Below, in pieces: positions 17,994-29,458 of a stretch of 64,000 nt of DNA. The notes beneath the pieces are model-generated. The model had not been told where the DNA came from. It ran no database searches and worked only from the letters and a program-made list of their open reading frames with translations. The position numbers and the translations under genes were made by a program. The stretch is from an uncultured Eubacteriales bacterium (GTDB taxonomy: Bacteria > Bacillota > Clostridia > Peptostreptococcales > Anaerovoracaceae). How positions within the stretch are numbered: position 1 is the stretch's first letter; every line of letters starts with the position of its first letter. Location of the stretch: NCBI GenBank assembly GCA_902773665.1, contig CACYFF010000005.1:107356-171355 (forward strand). Reading direction: 5' to 3'.

Positions 17994-18702
17994 TCATCCT
18001 CACGGCGACTTCCAGAGCCAGTTCCATCATCTCGTTGAAGGTCGTCTGCCGCTCTTCCGCGGAGGTCGCTTCGCCCGTCAGCACATGGTCGGAGATCGTG
18101 CAGATCGCCAGCGCTCTCTTGCCCGCTCTCGCGGCGTTCATGTACAGCGCTGCCGCCTCCATCTCCACAGCCAGCGCGCCGAGGTTGAGGAGGGGCTGGT
18201 TGAAGGCGGGGTCGTCGTTATAGAAGATGTCGGAGGAGATGAGATTGCCGGCCTTGTAGCGCAGTTTTCTCTCCTCGCAGATCTGGGCTGCGCAGCGCAG
18301 CAGATCGAAATCGGCGATCGGTGCGAAATGACCGTGCACGCCGAAGTTGTCCTGCATGGAGGAAGACGTGCAGGCGCCCTGACCCAGCACGATGTCTCTC
18401 AGCTTCAGTTCCATGGAAACGGCACCGGCGGAGCCGACCCGCAGGATGTTCTCCACGCCGTACATGTTGAACAGTTCGTAGCTGTAGATCGCCATGGAGG
18501 GCATGCCCATGCCGCTGGCCATCACGCTCACGGGCACGCCTTTGTACGTGCCCGTGTAGCCCTGGATGCCACGCACGTTGTTTACGAGCTTAGGCTCTTC
18601 CAGATAAGTCTCCGCGATAAACTTTGCCCGCAGGGGGTCGCCGGGCATCAGAACGGTCTTTGCAAATGCGCCTTTTTCCGCGCTGTTATGAGGGGTAGAC
18701 AT
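17983..18702 (-). CDS. deoD: Purine nucleoside phosphorylase DeoD-type
   Basis: 239 aa. Reversibly cleaves purine (deoxy)ribonucleosides with phosphate to the free base and (deoxy)ribose 1-phosphate. Hallmarks: MPGDPLRAKFIAE (phosphate-binding Gly-Asp-Pro-x-Arg), VMASGMGMPS, ILRVGSAGA, and AVEMEAAALY with the ribose-binding Glu. Length equals that of the hexameric bacterial enzyme. GGAGAG lies upstream of the ATG. It is between the acyltransferase gene (3-base gap) and the overlapping DMT carrier gene. Confidence 0.96.
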   Translation of the reverse strand: MSTPHNSAEKGAFAKTVLMPGDPLRAKFIAETYLEEPKLVNNVRGIQGYTGTYKGVPVSVMASGMGMPSMAIYSYELFNMYGVENILRVGSAGAVSMELKLRDIVLGQGACTSSSMQDNFGVHGHFAPIADFDLLRCAAQICEERKLRYKAGNLISSDIFYNDDPAFNQPLLNLGALAVEMEAAALYMNAARAGKRALAICTISDHVLTGEATSAEERQTTFNEMMELALEVAVRMNDK

Positions 18703-18705
18703 GGG

Positions 18706-19977
18706 TCACTCTCCTTCCTTTCTCTTCTTCTTAACGATCCGGAACAGCTCCTCTGTTGCCAGTCTCGCCTTCGCCACGGGGACGTTCCCCTCCGGCAGGC
18801 AGTAGTACTGGAACTCGCTGTCTCCGATACATATTATATCCCCAATCTCGTACCAATAATAGTCCGCATAGAGGCTGTAGGATTTTCCGGGGTCCTGGCG
18901 GTAGATGGGGGTGCCGGCTTCGTCCGCCAGCGTAAAGCCGGTATTGTCGTGCGTGAGCCGCCCATGGCCGACGTCGTAGATCGCCTTAAAATCCCGGAAG
19001 ACGAGGATCCGCACCGGCGTATCCAGCCGGTATGTGCCGTTTTCCAGTTCGGAGCGCACGAACTGCCGCTCCCAGGCGTACCAGTCGGGGATGTGGGCAT
19101 CCCCTTCGCCCGCATTCGCGCGCAGCATGCCGGTCTCGTCCAGGATCCAGGAAGCGCCGCAGGCGCTGCAGGCAAGCTGCGTGCCTTTGCCTTCCATCTC
19201 CCCTTCCTTGCCGCACTCCGGACACTTGTACAGGATGCGGTGCAGTCCGTCCGCGCGGAACGGTTCGTCCACCCGGATCTGTTTCTCCTGCTGCGTTCGG
19301 AAGTTGTCGAAAGTAAAAGCCTCTTCCAGGCGTTTTGTGAGTTCGGCTGCCTGCAGCGTGCGGATCTCTTCCGCGGAGACAAGCAGACTGACTGTCGCAC
19401 TCACCTTTACGTGCCGCTTTTGCAGGCAGTTGTAGAGCGGGTCACGCAGAAATGCGCCATCGGTCTTGATGAGCACCACCGGCGCCTTCAGCTTCTTCAG
19501 CAGCACGCCCATGCGGGCAGGCAGCGGCGTCGCGCAGCCGTCGAAGGTGTAGCTGGCCTCCGGATAGAGCAGCATGTGGTCGCCGAGGTCGTGCAGCGCA
19601 TAGGACATCTGGGCGATGAGCCCCAGATCCGTCACAAATTTATCCGTCGGGATGCAGCCGATGCGCCGCAGAAGGCCCTCTTTTCCCACAAAACCGTCGG
19701 AGGTGCAGATGATGTTGAAAGGATGGGGATACAGTATGCGGGCCGCGATCTCCAGGTCGATAAAGCTGGAGTGGTTCATCACGACGAGGCAGGGCTCCTC
19801 CGGCATGCGGTCCATACCTTCGAACGCATAAGAAAACTGCGCGTCCTTCAGGTCTCCTGCACCGGCCGTTTTCATCACCCAGCGCCAGAACAGCGCCGGA
19901 CGCATGGGCTTTTGCCGGGGAGGCTTCGGGATGCGCCGGACCTCTGCCAGCGGTTTTGCTGCGACTTTTATCTTCAT
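18706..19977 (-). CDS. 1-acyl-glycerol-3-phosphate-type acyltransferase with zinc ribbon
   Basis: 423 aa. The PlsC-type acyltransferase domain has NHSSFID (68-74; H-x4-D catalytic pair) and the later LYPEASYTFDG (the family E-G-x-R-like block, here with an unusual TFDG). A C-terminal extension contains a zinc-ribbon CPECGKEG...CSACGAS at about 265-290, then an unrecognised domain. It probably acylates a lysophospholipid in membrane synthesis. The track of upstream frame includes a TTG, but the ATG at 19977 has AGAGG 6 bases upstream. Likely first gene of the acyltransferase-deoD-DMT operon. Confidence 0.85.
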   Translation of the reverse strand: MKIKVAAKPLAEVRRIPKPPRQKPMRPALFWRWVMKTAGAGDLKDAQFSYAFEGMDRMPEEPCLVVMNHSSFIDLEIAARILYPHPFNIICTSDGFVGKEGLLRRIGCIPTDKFVTDLGLIAQMSYALHDLGDHMLLYPEASYTFDGCATPLPARMGVLLKKLKAPVVLIKTDGAFLRDPLYNCLQKRHVKVSATVSLLVSAEEIRTLQAAELTKRLEEAFTFDNFRTQQEKQIRVDEPFRADGLHRILYKCPECGKEGEMEGKGTQLACSACGASWILDETGMLRANAGEGDAHIPDWYAWERQFVRSELENGTYRLDTPVRILVFRDFKAIYDVGHGRLTHDNTGFTLADEAGTPIYRQDPGKSYSLYADYYWYEIGDIICIGDSEFQYYCLPEGNVPVAKARLATEELFRIVKKKRKEGE

Positions 19978-20100
19978 ATCCAACCTCTTTTTCCAGGCGC
20001 CCCGACCCGTGTTGGGGTCACCCTCTCGTCTTCTCGAAATCCGCCTTCATGGCCGCATGCTTTTTTCTATTTTACCATAGGGCGTTTTTCCGCGCATAGC

Positions 20101-20129
20101 AAAACAGACGTCCTTTCGGACGTCTGTTT
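20101..20129 (-). terminator. Terminator of the tRNA-Thr gene
   Basis: On the minus strand AAACAGACGTCC and GGACGTCTGTTT form a 12-bp stem with a 4-5 base loop ending in TTTTG, starting 5 bases after the tRNA 3' CCA. Confidence 0.9.
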
Positions 20130-20133
20130 GCAC

Positions 20134-20209
20134 TGGAGCTGATGGCCGGACTTGAACCGGCGACCTGCTGATTACGAATCAGCTGCTCTACCGACTGAGC
20201 CACATCAGC
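20134..20209 (-). tRNA. tRNA-Thr (anticodon CGT)
   Basis: 76 nt with the CCA end encoded. The acceptor stem GCTGATG pairs with CATCAGC; D-arm GCTC...GAGC; anticodon stem GCTGA/TCAGC around the loop TTCGTAA, giving anticodon CGT, which reads ACG threonine codons; T-arm GCCGG/CCGGC around TTCAAGT. All stems pair fully. It stands alone with its own terminator. Confidence 0.97.
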
Positions 20210-20247
20210 ATACGCACGGATTATATTACCATGCGGTTTGTGAAAAA

Positions 20248-20898
20248 TCAAGCGTTTTCTACGATATCCAGCAGCTGCATGGCGTCATCGATGTAGTACT
20301 CCGGCGCCAGCGTTTTGCGCTGTTCTTCGTTGACGGAGATGGTCCAGGCCACCAGTACCGACTTGACGCCAGCATTGCGGGCGCACAGGATATCGAACTT
20401 GCTGTCGCCCACCATAATGGCTTCTTCCGGCTTTACGCCCAGCTTTTCCAGGCACAGCAGGCAAGGCGTGGGATCGGGCTTGTGGATCGTCGTGTCCTCC
20501 GCAGAGACCACGGCGTCGAACATGTCCGCGATATCGAACTTATACAGCCCCTGGGTCGTGGAACTCCAAAGCCTGCTGGTGACGATCCCCACCAGGTAGC
20601 CCCTCTCCTTCAGTTCCAGGATGACCTCTTTCGTACCCGGGAACATGGTGATGGCGTCACGGTAGATGTGCCGCTGGTAGTTGCGGTAGGTCTCCACCAT
20701 CTCGTGGGTGTCCCGGTCCGGGAAGAGTTTGGTCATGGTCACGTCCAGAGGCTCCCCGAAGGTCGCCACGATCTCCTCGTGCACCGGGTCGCGCCCCAGC
20801 ACCGTGTTGAAGGTATGCTGCCAGGACTTGAGAATGATGGTGTTGGTATCCATAATGGTGCCGTCGAAGTCGAAGAGCACCGCTTTGATCTTTCTCAT
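20248..20898 (-). CDS. HAD-family phosphatase, PpaX / phosphoglycolate-phosphatase-like
   Basis: 216 aa. HAD motif I is FDFDGTIMDTN (nucleophile Asp near residue 10), motif II IVTSR, motif III the Lys in HKPDP and motif IV MVGDSKFDI. The helical C1 cap lies between residues about 20 and 85. The overall length and the HKPDPTPCL segment resemble pyrophosphatase PpaX and phosphoglycolate phosphatase; substrate cannot be decided. It lies downstream of the AI-2E-type gene by 27 bases on the same strand, after secA and prfB. Confidence 0.9.
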   Translation of the reverse strand: MRKIKAVLFDFDGTIMDTNTIILKSWQHTFNTVLGRDPVHEEIVATFGEPLDVTMTKLFPDRDTHEMVETYRNYQRHIYRDAITMFPGTKEVILELKERGYLVGIVTSRLWSSTTQGLYKFDIADMFDAVVSAEDTTIHKPDPTPCLLCLEKLGVKPEEAIMVGDSKFDILCARNAGVKSVLVAWTISVNEEQRKTLAPEYYIDDAMQLLDIVENA

Positions 20899-20925
20899 AA
20901 AATAAGTACTTTCTGTGGGTCTTGC

Positions 20926-22104
20926 CTAACCGCGCAGCTTGGTCCGCTCGTCTTCCTCGTCGACGGGAACGACTGTGCTGGTCTTAAAGGATTTCCGGAA
21001 TGCTTCGTCTTTTTCGGCCAGGTAGTCGCTGCGGAAGACCTGGATGTGCCCCGCATCGTTCAGCTTCTTGATGACGATGAGGGTAAAGGGCATGATGACG
21101 ATGCCCATGGGTCCCAGGATGGTGCCGCCCACGTAGATGGAGATGAGCAGCAGCACCGGGTGCAGGCCGATGGATTCGCCTACGATCTTCGGTTCCAGGA
21201 CGTTGCGCACCACCGTGATGATAACGTAGAGCAGCAGGAGCTTTACGCCCATGGAATAGTTGCCCTGGACGACTTCGATGATGACCCAGGGGATCATGAC
21301 GCCGCCGGTGCCGAGTGCCGGCAGGATGTCGAAGATCGCGATGATAAGAGCCACCGTCATGTAATCCTCGAGTCCGATGATCTTTAAGCCGATCGTCAGT
21401 TCGATCCAGGTGATCATCATGATGAGCCCGTAGGACTTGAGCATGCCGCCGATGGTACCGACCAGGTAGTTCTTGGCCTCCAGGATGGTCTGCTGGGACT
21501 TTTCCTTGAACTGCGCCAGGAAGAAGTAGTTGATATTGGGGTAGTCCATGGACAGGAATACCGTAGATACGATGCAGAAGATCAGGGAGATGAAGAACTT
21601 CGGCGTACCCACGGCGAGACGCTGGGCGTATCCCACGAGGGAGCGGGACAGGGACGTTACGCCGCTGGCCAGGCTGCCCAGGATGTTGTTGGCGATGGCC
21701 TCCGCCTGGCTGACCCTGGCAGGGTCAATATCCGCCACAAGCTCCTCGTACCACTGCAGCACCCGCTGTACGGCGGGCTCGATGTGCGTCGCATAGATCG
21801 TCGTGAGGGAGCCGAACCAGCTGAGCACCGTAAAGATCAGCTGGATGACGGCGTGGGTGAGCAGCGCTCCGATAAGCCCGTAGAACAGGATGACCCAGAA
21901 CACCGCGATGCCTCTTCTCGGGATATGCAGCAGCCGGGACGTGGCATCCACCGGCCGCTTTAACAGGAACGTTACCAGCAGCGCGATCGTAAAGGGCATA
22001 AGCGCGTACAGCACGTAACGCACCAACACGTAATACACGATGCCCACCGCAACGGCATAGGTCAGATTGATGAGAAATCTTCTTTTGCGTTCCAGCTCTT
22101 CCAC
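20926..22104 (-). CDS. AI-2E family transporter / YtvI-like membrane protein
   Basis: 392 aa with N-terminal helices, a soluble loop (about 110-160) and a C-terminal group of helices including PALGTGGVMIPWV and LLLISIYVGGTILGPMG, typical of the AI-2E_transport family (PF01594 type). In spore-forming Clostridia and Bacilli one member is the sporulation protein YtvI, so a sporulation role is possible. The GTG start overlaps the prfB stop by one base (TAGTG), implying translational coupling. A charged tail (DEEDERTKLRG) ends the protein. Confidence 0.87.
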   Translation of the reverse strand: MEELERKRRFLINLTYAVAVGIVYYVLVRYVLYALMPFTIALLVTFLLKRPVDATSRLLHIPRRGIAVFWVILFYGLIGALLTHAVIQLIFTVLSWFGSLTTIYATHIEPAVQRVLQWYEELVADIDPARVSQAEAIANNILGSLASGVTSLSRSLVGYAQRLAVGTPKFFISLIFCIVSTVFLSMDYPNINYFFLAQFKEKSQQTILEAKNYLVGTIGGMLKSYGLIMMITWIELTIGLKIIGLEDYMTVALIIAIFDILPALGTGGVMIPWVIIEVVQGNYSMGVKLLLLYVIITVVRNVLEPKIVGESIGLHPVLLLISIYVGGTILGPMGIVIMPFTLIVIKKLNDAGHIQVFRSDYLAEKDEAFRKSFKTSTVVPVDEEDERTKLRG

Positions 22105-23217
22105 TACAATTCCCCCTTTTGCAGCGCGTTCAGAGAAGCGTAGATAAAGTCGTCGATGGCGCCGTCCATGACGGCGTTCACGTTGCTGGTCTCCTGCCCC
22201 GTGCGGTGGTCTTTTGCCATCGTGTAGGGCTGGAAGACGTAGGAGCGGATCTGGCTGCCCCAGGCGATCTGTCCATAGTCGCCGTGCAGTTCGGAGATCT
22301 TTTCCTTATGTTCCTGCCGCGCCAATGCATACAGCTTCGCGTACAGCATGCGCATGGCATATTCCTTGTTCTGGTGCTGGCTGCGCTCGTTCTGGCAGCT
22401 GACCACGATATTGGTCGGGATATGGGTGATCCGCACAGCGGAGTCCGTCTTGTTGACGTGCTGACCGCCCGCACCGCTGGAGCGGTAGGTGTCGATGCGC
22501 AGATCGCCGGGATCGATGTCCACCTGGATGTCCTCGGGCAGCTCGGGCATCACGTCCACGAGCGCGAAGCTCGTCTGCCGCTTGCCCGCCGCGTTGAAGG
22601 GGCTGATGCGCACCAGCCGGTGCACGCCGCTCTCGGTCTTCAGATAACCGTAAGCCAGCGGTCCTTCCACCAGGATCTCCACGTTCTTGATGCCGCCTTC
22701 GGTGTCGTTCTGGTAGTCCAGGATCTTGACTTTATAGCCCTTCTTTTCCGCCCAGCGCGTGTACATGCGCAGCAGCATCTCCGCCCAGTCCTGAGCGTCC
22801 ACGCCGCCGGCGCCGGGATGAATGTTGACAAGGGCATTGTTCTGGTCATACTCTTCGGACAGAAGCGCCCGGATGTTCACCTCTTCCGCCTTCGTCTGAA
22901 ATGCTTCAAACGTCGCCAGCGCTTCCTTCGCGGAATCTTCGTCCTCCGCTTCCTCCGCCATCTCCATCAGGACCTTGGCATCGGAAAGCAGCTGGCTGCA
23001 GGCGTCGTATTCGCCCAGATCCGACTCGAGGGCGCCCCGTTCCTTGATGGTCTTCTGCGCCCGCTCCTGGTCGTCCCAGAACCCCGGAAGTCCGGATTCG
23101 TAATTCAGTTCTTCCAGTCTTGCCCGCTTTTTATCGACGTCAAAGGCTCTCCCTGAGCTTCCCCAGGGTCTCCTCTGCCTGCGGTATGGAGTTTTTCAGA
23201 TTGTCTAAGATGAGCAT
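22104..23217 (-). CDS. prfB: Peptide chain release factor 2, made by programmed +1 frameshift
   Basis: RF2 recognises UAA and UGA stop codons and triggers peptide release with its GGQ motif, seen here as SSGAGGQHVN. The coding sequence is in two frames: 25 codons from the ATG at 23217 to an in-frame TGA at 23142-23140, then a +1 shift (CTT TGA C to CTT-GAC) and 345 codons to the stop at 22104, giving about 370 aa, the usual RF2 length. The start has AAGG upstream and lies 12 bases after the secA stop. Low RF2 favours frameshifting, so the protein controls its own level. Confidence 0.96.
23139..23154 (-). promoter_or_regulatory. RF2 programmed frameshift site
   Basis: Minus strand: an internal Shine-Dalgarno AGGGAG, three bases, then CTT TGA C. 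This matches the canonical RF2 slip site (SD-like element, CUU UGA C). The protein continues D-V-D-K-K-R in the +1 frame. Confidence 0.95.
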
Positions 23218-23229
23218 GGTTTCCAACCT

Positions 23230-26097
<2,868 letters not shown>

Positions 26098-26109
26098 AGG
26101 TATCTCCTG

Positions 26110-26275
26110 TTAGCGGATCACTGATCCTTTTGCTTGCGCGCGGGGTCCTGTCACCAGGGCACCTTCCATTCTTCCTCAAGGCCGGCTTTGGCCTTGGTAT
26201 CAGCTTGAAAGTCGGCCACTCGCCGGCATTTCGTCGAATGGCACCTCCCTAGCGCCACCCCTTGCGCCATTCTTC
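26110..26275 (-). ncRNA. Structured RNA candidate upstream of secA, possibly raiA-type
   Basis: Only about 180 bases separate the aminotransferase stop from secA, yet they hold dense, mutually compatible pairing on the minus strand: GAATGGCGC (26272-26264) with GTGCCATTC (26244-26236), nine pairs; GCCGGC and TGGCC nested with GGCCA and GCCGGC across about 45 bases; CCTG-GTGA-CAGG, a GNRA-capped hairpin; and GGATC-AGT-GATCC. No reading frame fills the region. Position next to secA and the first stem recall the raiA RNA of Firmicutes, which usually sits beside raiA-secA; that assignment is from memory. It may act as leader or independent RNA. Confidence 0.55.
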
Positions 26276-26277
26276 TA

Positions 26278-27435
26278 TTACAGCCCCAACGCTTCGATGC
26301 GGTCGCAGGCTTCCAGCAGCTTGGGCAGGCCTACCGTTGCGCAGACGCGCACGTAGCCGGCGCCGCAGTCGCCGAAATTGCTGCCGGGCACCAGCGTAAC
26401 GTGGGCATCGTGCAGCACTTTCAGCACGAATTCCTCGTCGGTGAGGCCGGTCTCTTTGATGTTTACGAACAGATAGAAGGTTCCGGGAGGCGGGCTCTGC
26501 ACCTTCAGATGCGGGATCTTGTTGATCCGTTCCGCCGTTTTGAACATTCTTTCCTTAAACTCCGCCATGATGGGAGCCATGATCGCCTTGCCCTCGTTCA
26601 GCGCAAACTTGGCCATGCGCTGGGAGATGGAAGGCGCAGTGTAGACCATGTTCATGCCGCCCTGCACCATGGCGCCGACGATCTGCACCGGAGCGATGAC
26701 CCAGGCAAGGCGTGCACCTGTGCACACGTAGTTCTTGGACATGCTGTTGATGACGACCGTGCGTTCCGCTGCGCCGGGGATGCTCAGCACCGAAGTAAAG
26801 GGCACTTCGTAGCTGTACCAGGTGTAGATCTCGTCGGAATAGATCAGCAGATCGTATTTCTCTGCCAGCTTTACGATGGCTTCCAGATCTTCCTTGTGCA
26901 TGCAGGCGCCCGTCGGATTGTTGGGCGTGCTGATAAAGATGCCGCGCGTCTTGGGCGTGATGTACTTTTCCGCGATCTCCGCCTTTAAGCGCCAGCCGTC
27001 CTCTTCGTAAGTAGGGATCATAACGCTCTTGCCGCCGGAATACTCCACCTGGCTGCGGTAGCACAGGAAGGAGGGATCCGGGATGAGCACTTCATCTCCT
27101 GGATTGATGGTGGAAAAGCAGGCCTGGAAAGCGGCATAGTCTGCAGACGTCGTAATGAGCACGTTCTTTTCGTCCACGTCCACATCCAGCTCTCTCTTGT
27201 AGTAGTCCACGACGGCCTGGATGACGTCCGGGCAGCCTCTGTGCTGGGTGTAGTGGGTATAGCCCGCCAGCGCGTCTTTATAGCCGGCTTCGATGATGGG
27301 CGCCGGCGTGGTAAAATCCGGATCGCCGATGGACAGATCGATCACGTCGTCCATCCCGTGCATCATATCCTGCAGCTGGGCCATCAGGCTGATCTTTTCC
27401 TGCAGCATGCGGTCTGCGATATATTTTTTGGTCAT
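26278..27435 (-). CDS. PLP-dependent aminotransferase, class I/II (paralogue 1)
   Basis: 385 aa, fold type I. The PLP-binding lysine is in INSMSKNY around residue 233; STPNNPTGA and the Tyr/Asp of LLIYSDEIY precede it, and the substrate-carboxylate Arg region is near YVRVCATVG. Close paralogue of the enzyme at 31109-32263 (same length, same blocks). Together they bracket the amino-acid importer and cyclodeaminase-like genes, suggesting uptake and transamination of the same substrate. Own promoter (TACAAT) after the terminator at 27484. Confidence 0.93.
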   Translation of the reverse strand: MTKKYIADRMLQEKISLMAQLQDMMHGMDDVIDLSIGDPDFTTPAPIIEAGYKDALAGYTHYTQHRGCPDVIQAVVDYYKRELDVDVDEKNVLITTSADYAAFQACFSTINPGDEVLIPDPSFLCYRSQVEYSGGKSVMIPTYEEDGWRLKAEIAEKYITPKTRGIFISTPNNPTGACMHKEDLEAIVKLAEKYDLLIYSDEIYTWYSYEVPFTSVLSIPGAAERTVVINSMSKNYVCTGARLAWVIAPVQIVGAMVQGGMNMVYTAPSISQRMAKFALNEGKAIMAPIMAEFKERMFKTAERINKIPHLKVQSPPPGTFYLFVNIKETGLTDEEFVLKVLHDAHVTLVPGSNFGDCGAGYVRVCATVGLPKLLEACDRIEALGL

Positions 27436-27483
27436 AATGCTTCTGCCTCCAATTGTGCGTACTTTAACATCTTATTGTACCAT

Positions 27484-27510
27484 AAAAGGAAAGGCGGTAG
27501 CCGCCTTTCC
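27484..27510 (-). terminator. Terminator after the importer operon
   Basis: Minus strand: GGAAAGGCGG and CCGCCTTTCC form a 10-bp stem with a 3-base loop, then TTTTATG. It ends the permease-ATPase-cyclodeaminase-binding-protein transcript. A TACAAT box directly follows for the aminotransferase gene. Confidence 0.92.
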
Positions 27511-27557
27511 TTGAAATAGTTTACGGGTTTTGCGAAGGGGGTCAAAAGGCAAATAGC

Positions 27558-28379
27558 CTATTCATCCAGACCAGCCTGCTGCTGGGCTTCCACGATGTAG
27601 CCCTCGATGGCGTTCTCCGCCAGCAGTTTCGCCAGCACGCCGTTGATGTATTCGACCAGCTCCGTATTGCCCTTTTGGACTGCGATCTGATAGCCTTCTT
27701 CATCGGAAGGAATGTTTACATCGACCGCTTCCAGATCGTCCTTGACCGCGGCATATGTGAGTACCGTCATGTAATCCAGGAACAGCAGATCCAGCTTGCC
27801 TGCCTGCAGCTCCATGATCAGATCCTGCACCTTGGACAAGCCCACCGTGCTCTCTTCGCCGCAATACAGCACGCAGCGGTCATAGGTGATCGTGCCCGTC
27901 TGAGCGCCGCCCTTAGCTCCCTTCAGGTCGTCCAGTGTCTTGTATTTGTCTGCATTCTCGCTCGTTACCAGGATAAGGCTCTTGCTTACCAGATAGGGAT
28001 CGGAGAAATCGACGGCTTTTTTGCGTTCCTCGTTGGAGGTGATGCCCGCGATGACCATGTCGAATTCGCCGTTGGCCAGGCTCATCAGCAGGTTGTCGAA
28101 GGACATGTCGACGATCTCCAGGTCCACGCCCAGGTCGTCTGCAATGGCCTGTGCGATGGCCATGTCGAAACCGACGATGGTATCCTTTCCATCGATCTCC
28201 GTGTGAAATTCATAAGGAGGATAGTCCGCGGAGGTGCCCACGGTGAGCTTGCCGTTTGCCTTGATCTCATCGATGACGGAGGAACTGTCCGCAGCGGGTT
28301 CGGTGCTGCCGCCGGAAGAGCAGGCTGCCATTCCGAAGAGCATGGCCATGGCCAGTAATATTGCTAAAACCTTTTTCAT
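27558..28379 (-). CDS. Amino-acid ABC transporter substrate-binding lipoprotein
   Basis: 273 aa. A lipoprotein signal peptide ends in FGMAACSSGG (lipobox cysteine near residue 20). The mature part is a family 3 (SBP_bac_3) binding protein: LTVGTSADYPPYEF, GFDMAIAQAIA, MSFDNLLMSLANGEFDMVIAGIT, and a conserved DFSDPY. These bind polar or cationic amino acids. It is the last gene of an operon with permease, ATPase and a cyclodeaminase-like enzyme, ending at a terminator. Confidence 0.95.
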   Translation of the reverse strand: MKKVLAILLAMAMLFGMAACSSGGSTEPAADSSSVIDEIKANGKLTVGTSADYPPYEFHTEIDGKDTIVGFDMAIAQAIADDLGVDLEIVDMSFDNLLMSLANGEFDMVIAGITSNEERKKAVDFSDPYLVSKSLILVTSENADKYKTLDDLKGAKGGAQTGTITYDRCVLYCGEESTVGLSKVQDLIMELQAGKLDLLFLDYMTVLTYAAVKDDLEAVDVNIPSDEEGYQIAVQKGNTELVEYINGVLAKLLAENAIEGYIVEAQQQAGLDE

Positions 28380-28400
28380 TTTCGTGTCTCCTTTACTGTC

Positions 28401-29432
28401 TTATTCCCACAGGGGCTTGTCCCACATCTTGATCTTGGTGCCAAGTCCCATCTTCATTGCGTTCTGATAGAGTTTATAGGCGACGGTGATGTCCAGTGCA
28501 CCGAGGCCCAGAGAGCAGGCGTAGATGAACTGGTCGTCGCTGGTCCTGCAGGGCTTGCCCAGCACCAGGTCGGACGTCTCCAGGATCTGATCTCTGGTGA
28601 GTTCGCCGGCATCGAAGGCCTTTACGATGGCCTTGTTCTTGAAGGTCACCATCTGCTTCCAGTAGTCTACGACCTTCACGTCCGCCATGAGCGCTACGTC
28701 CTTTGTCGCTTCGTTGGATACGCAGACGATGGCGCTGTGGGGCTTCACCCAATCCTTGTCGATGAAGGGCGTTCTTGCGGTGGTCTCGCCCATGATGAGC
28801 TCGGACTTGGCCGCAGCCGCCTTGCTGTCTGCCGTCGGGATGATCTCTACACCGGGGTACTTATCCTTGTATTCCGCTGCGATCTTTTCCGCCTTGGGCA
28901 GATCCAGGTCGCAGATGTAGATCGTTTTGACCGTGGGAATGGCTTCGCAGATGGACATCACCATGGTCTCGCCGATAACGCCTGCACCGATGAGGGTCGC
29001 GGTCTTGGTATCGGAGGGAGCGCAGTACTTGGCCTGAACACCTGCTACAGCGGAAGTTCTCATCGCGGTGATGATGGTGCCGTCCAGGATGCAGAACGGA
29101 AGGACCGTCTCCGGATCGCTCAGGATCGAGATGTCGATGCCGTAGGGGATACCGGGGATGCCCGCGTTCTTCTTGCTCTCCGCTGCCCACTTTACGCCTG
29201 CGATGTTGTAGCTGCCTGCGATGTGGCAGGGCATGGTGTTGAAGAAGGAGTTCCAATTCTCCGGATCGGGGATGCCCAGATGGGTCTTGGGCGGGTTCTG
29301 GATCTTGCCTTCACCCAGGAGCTTGTAGGTCTCTTCGGTGATCTCCAGGATCATCTTCATATCCAGAAGACCTGCCTTGATCTGGTCTTCCTGCTGTAAA
29401 AAGAGAATTTCGGGATTGATGGTGCCAAGCAT
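28401..29432 (-). CDS. Ornithine cyclodeaminase / mu-crystallin family protein
   Basis: 343 aa. NAD(P)-binding Rossmann motif ATLIGAGVIGETMV near residue 147, and the family's conserved KWAAES and RTSAVAGVQAKYCA segments are present. Family members deaminate ornithine to proline, reduce cyclic imines, or oxidise alanine and similar amino acids. Placement between the ATPase and binding-protein genes of a polar amino-acid importer suggests it acts on the imported amino acid; which one is open. Confidence 0.9.
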   Translation of the reverse strand: MLGTINPEILFLQQEDQIKAGLLDMKMILEITEETYKLLGEGKIQNPPKTHLGIPDPENWNSFFNTMPCHIAGSYNIAGVKWAAESKKNAGIPGIPYGIDISILSDPETVLPFCILDGTIITAMRTSAVAGVQAKYCAPSDTKTATLIGAGVIGETMVMSICEAIPTVKTIYICDLDLPKAEKIAAEYKDKYPGVEIIPTADSKAAAAKSELIMGETTARTPFIDKDWVKPHSAIVCVSNEATKDVALMADVKVVDYWKQMVTFKNKAIVKAFDAGELTRDQILETSDLVLGKPCRTSDDQFIYACSLGLGALDITVAYKLYQNAMKMGLGTKIKMWDKPLWE

Positions 29433-29458
29433 GTATTTTGCCTCCTCAATTGCTTTGT

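Noticed and set aside
17785..20142. 785-codon plus-strand open frame
   Set aside because: It runs antisense across three clear genes (DMT carrier, deoD, acyltransferase) and has His/Asp/Val-rich nonsense composition.
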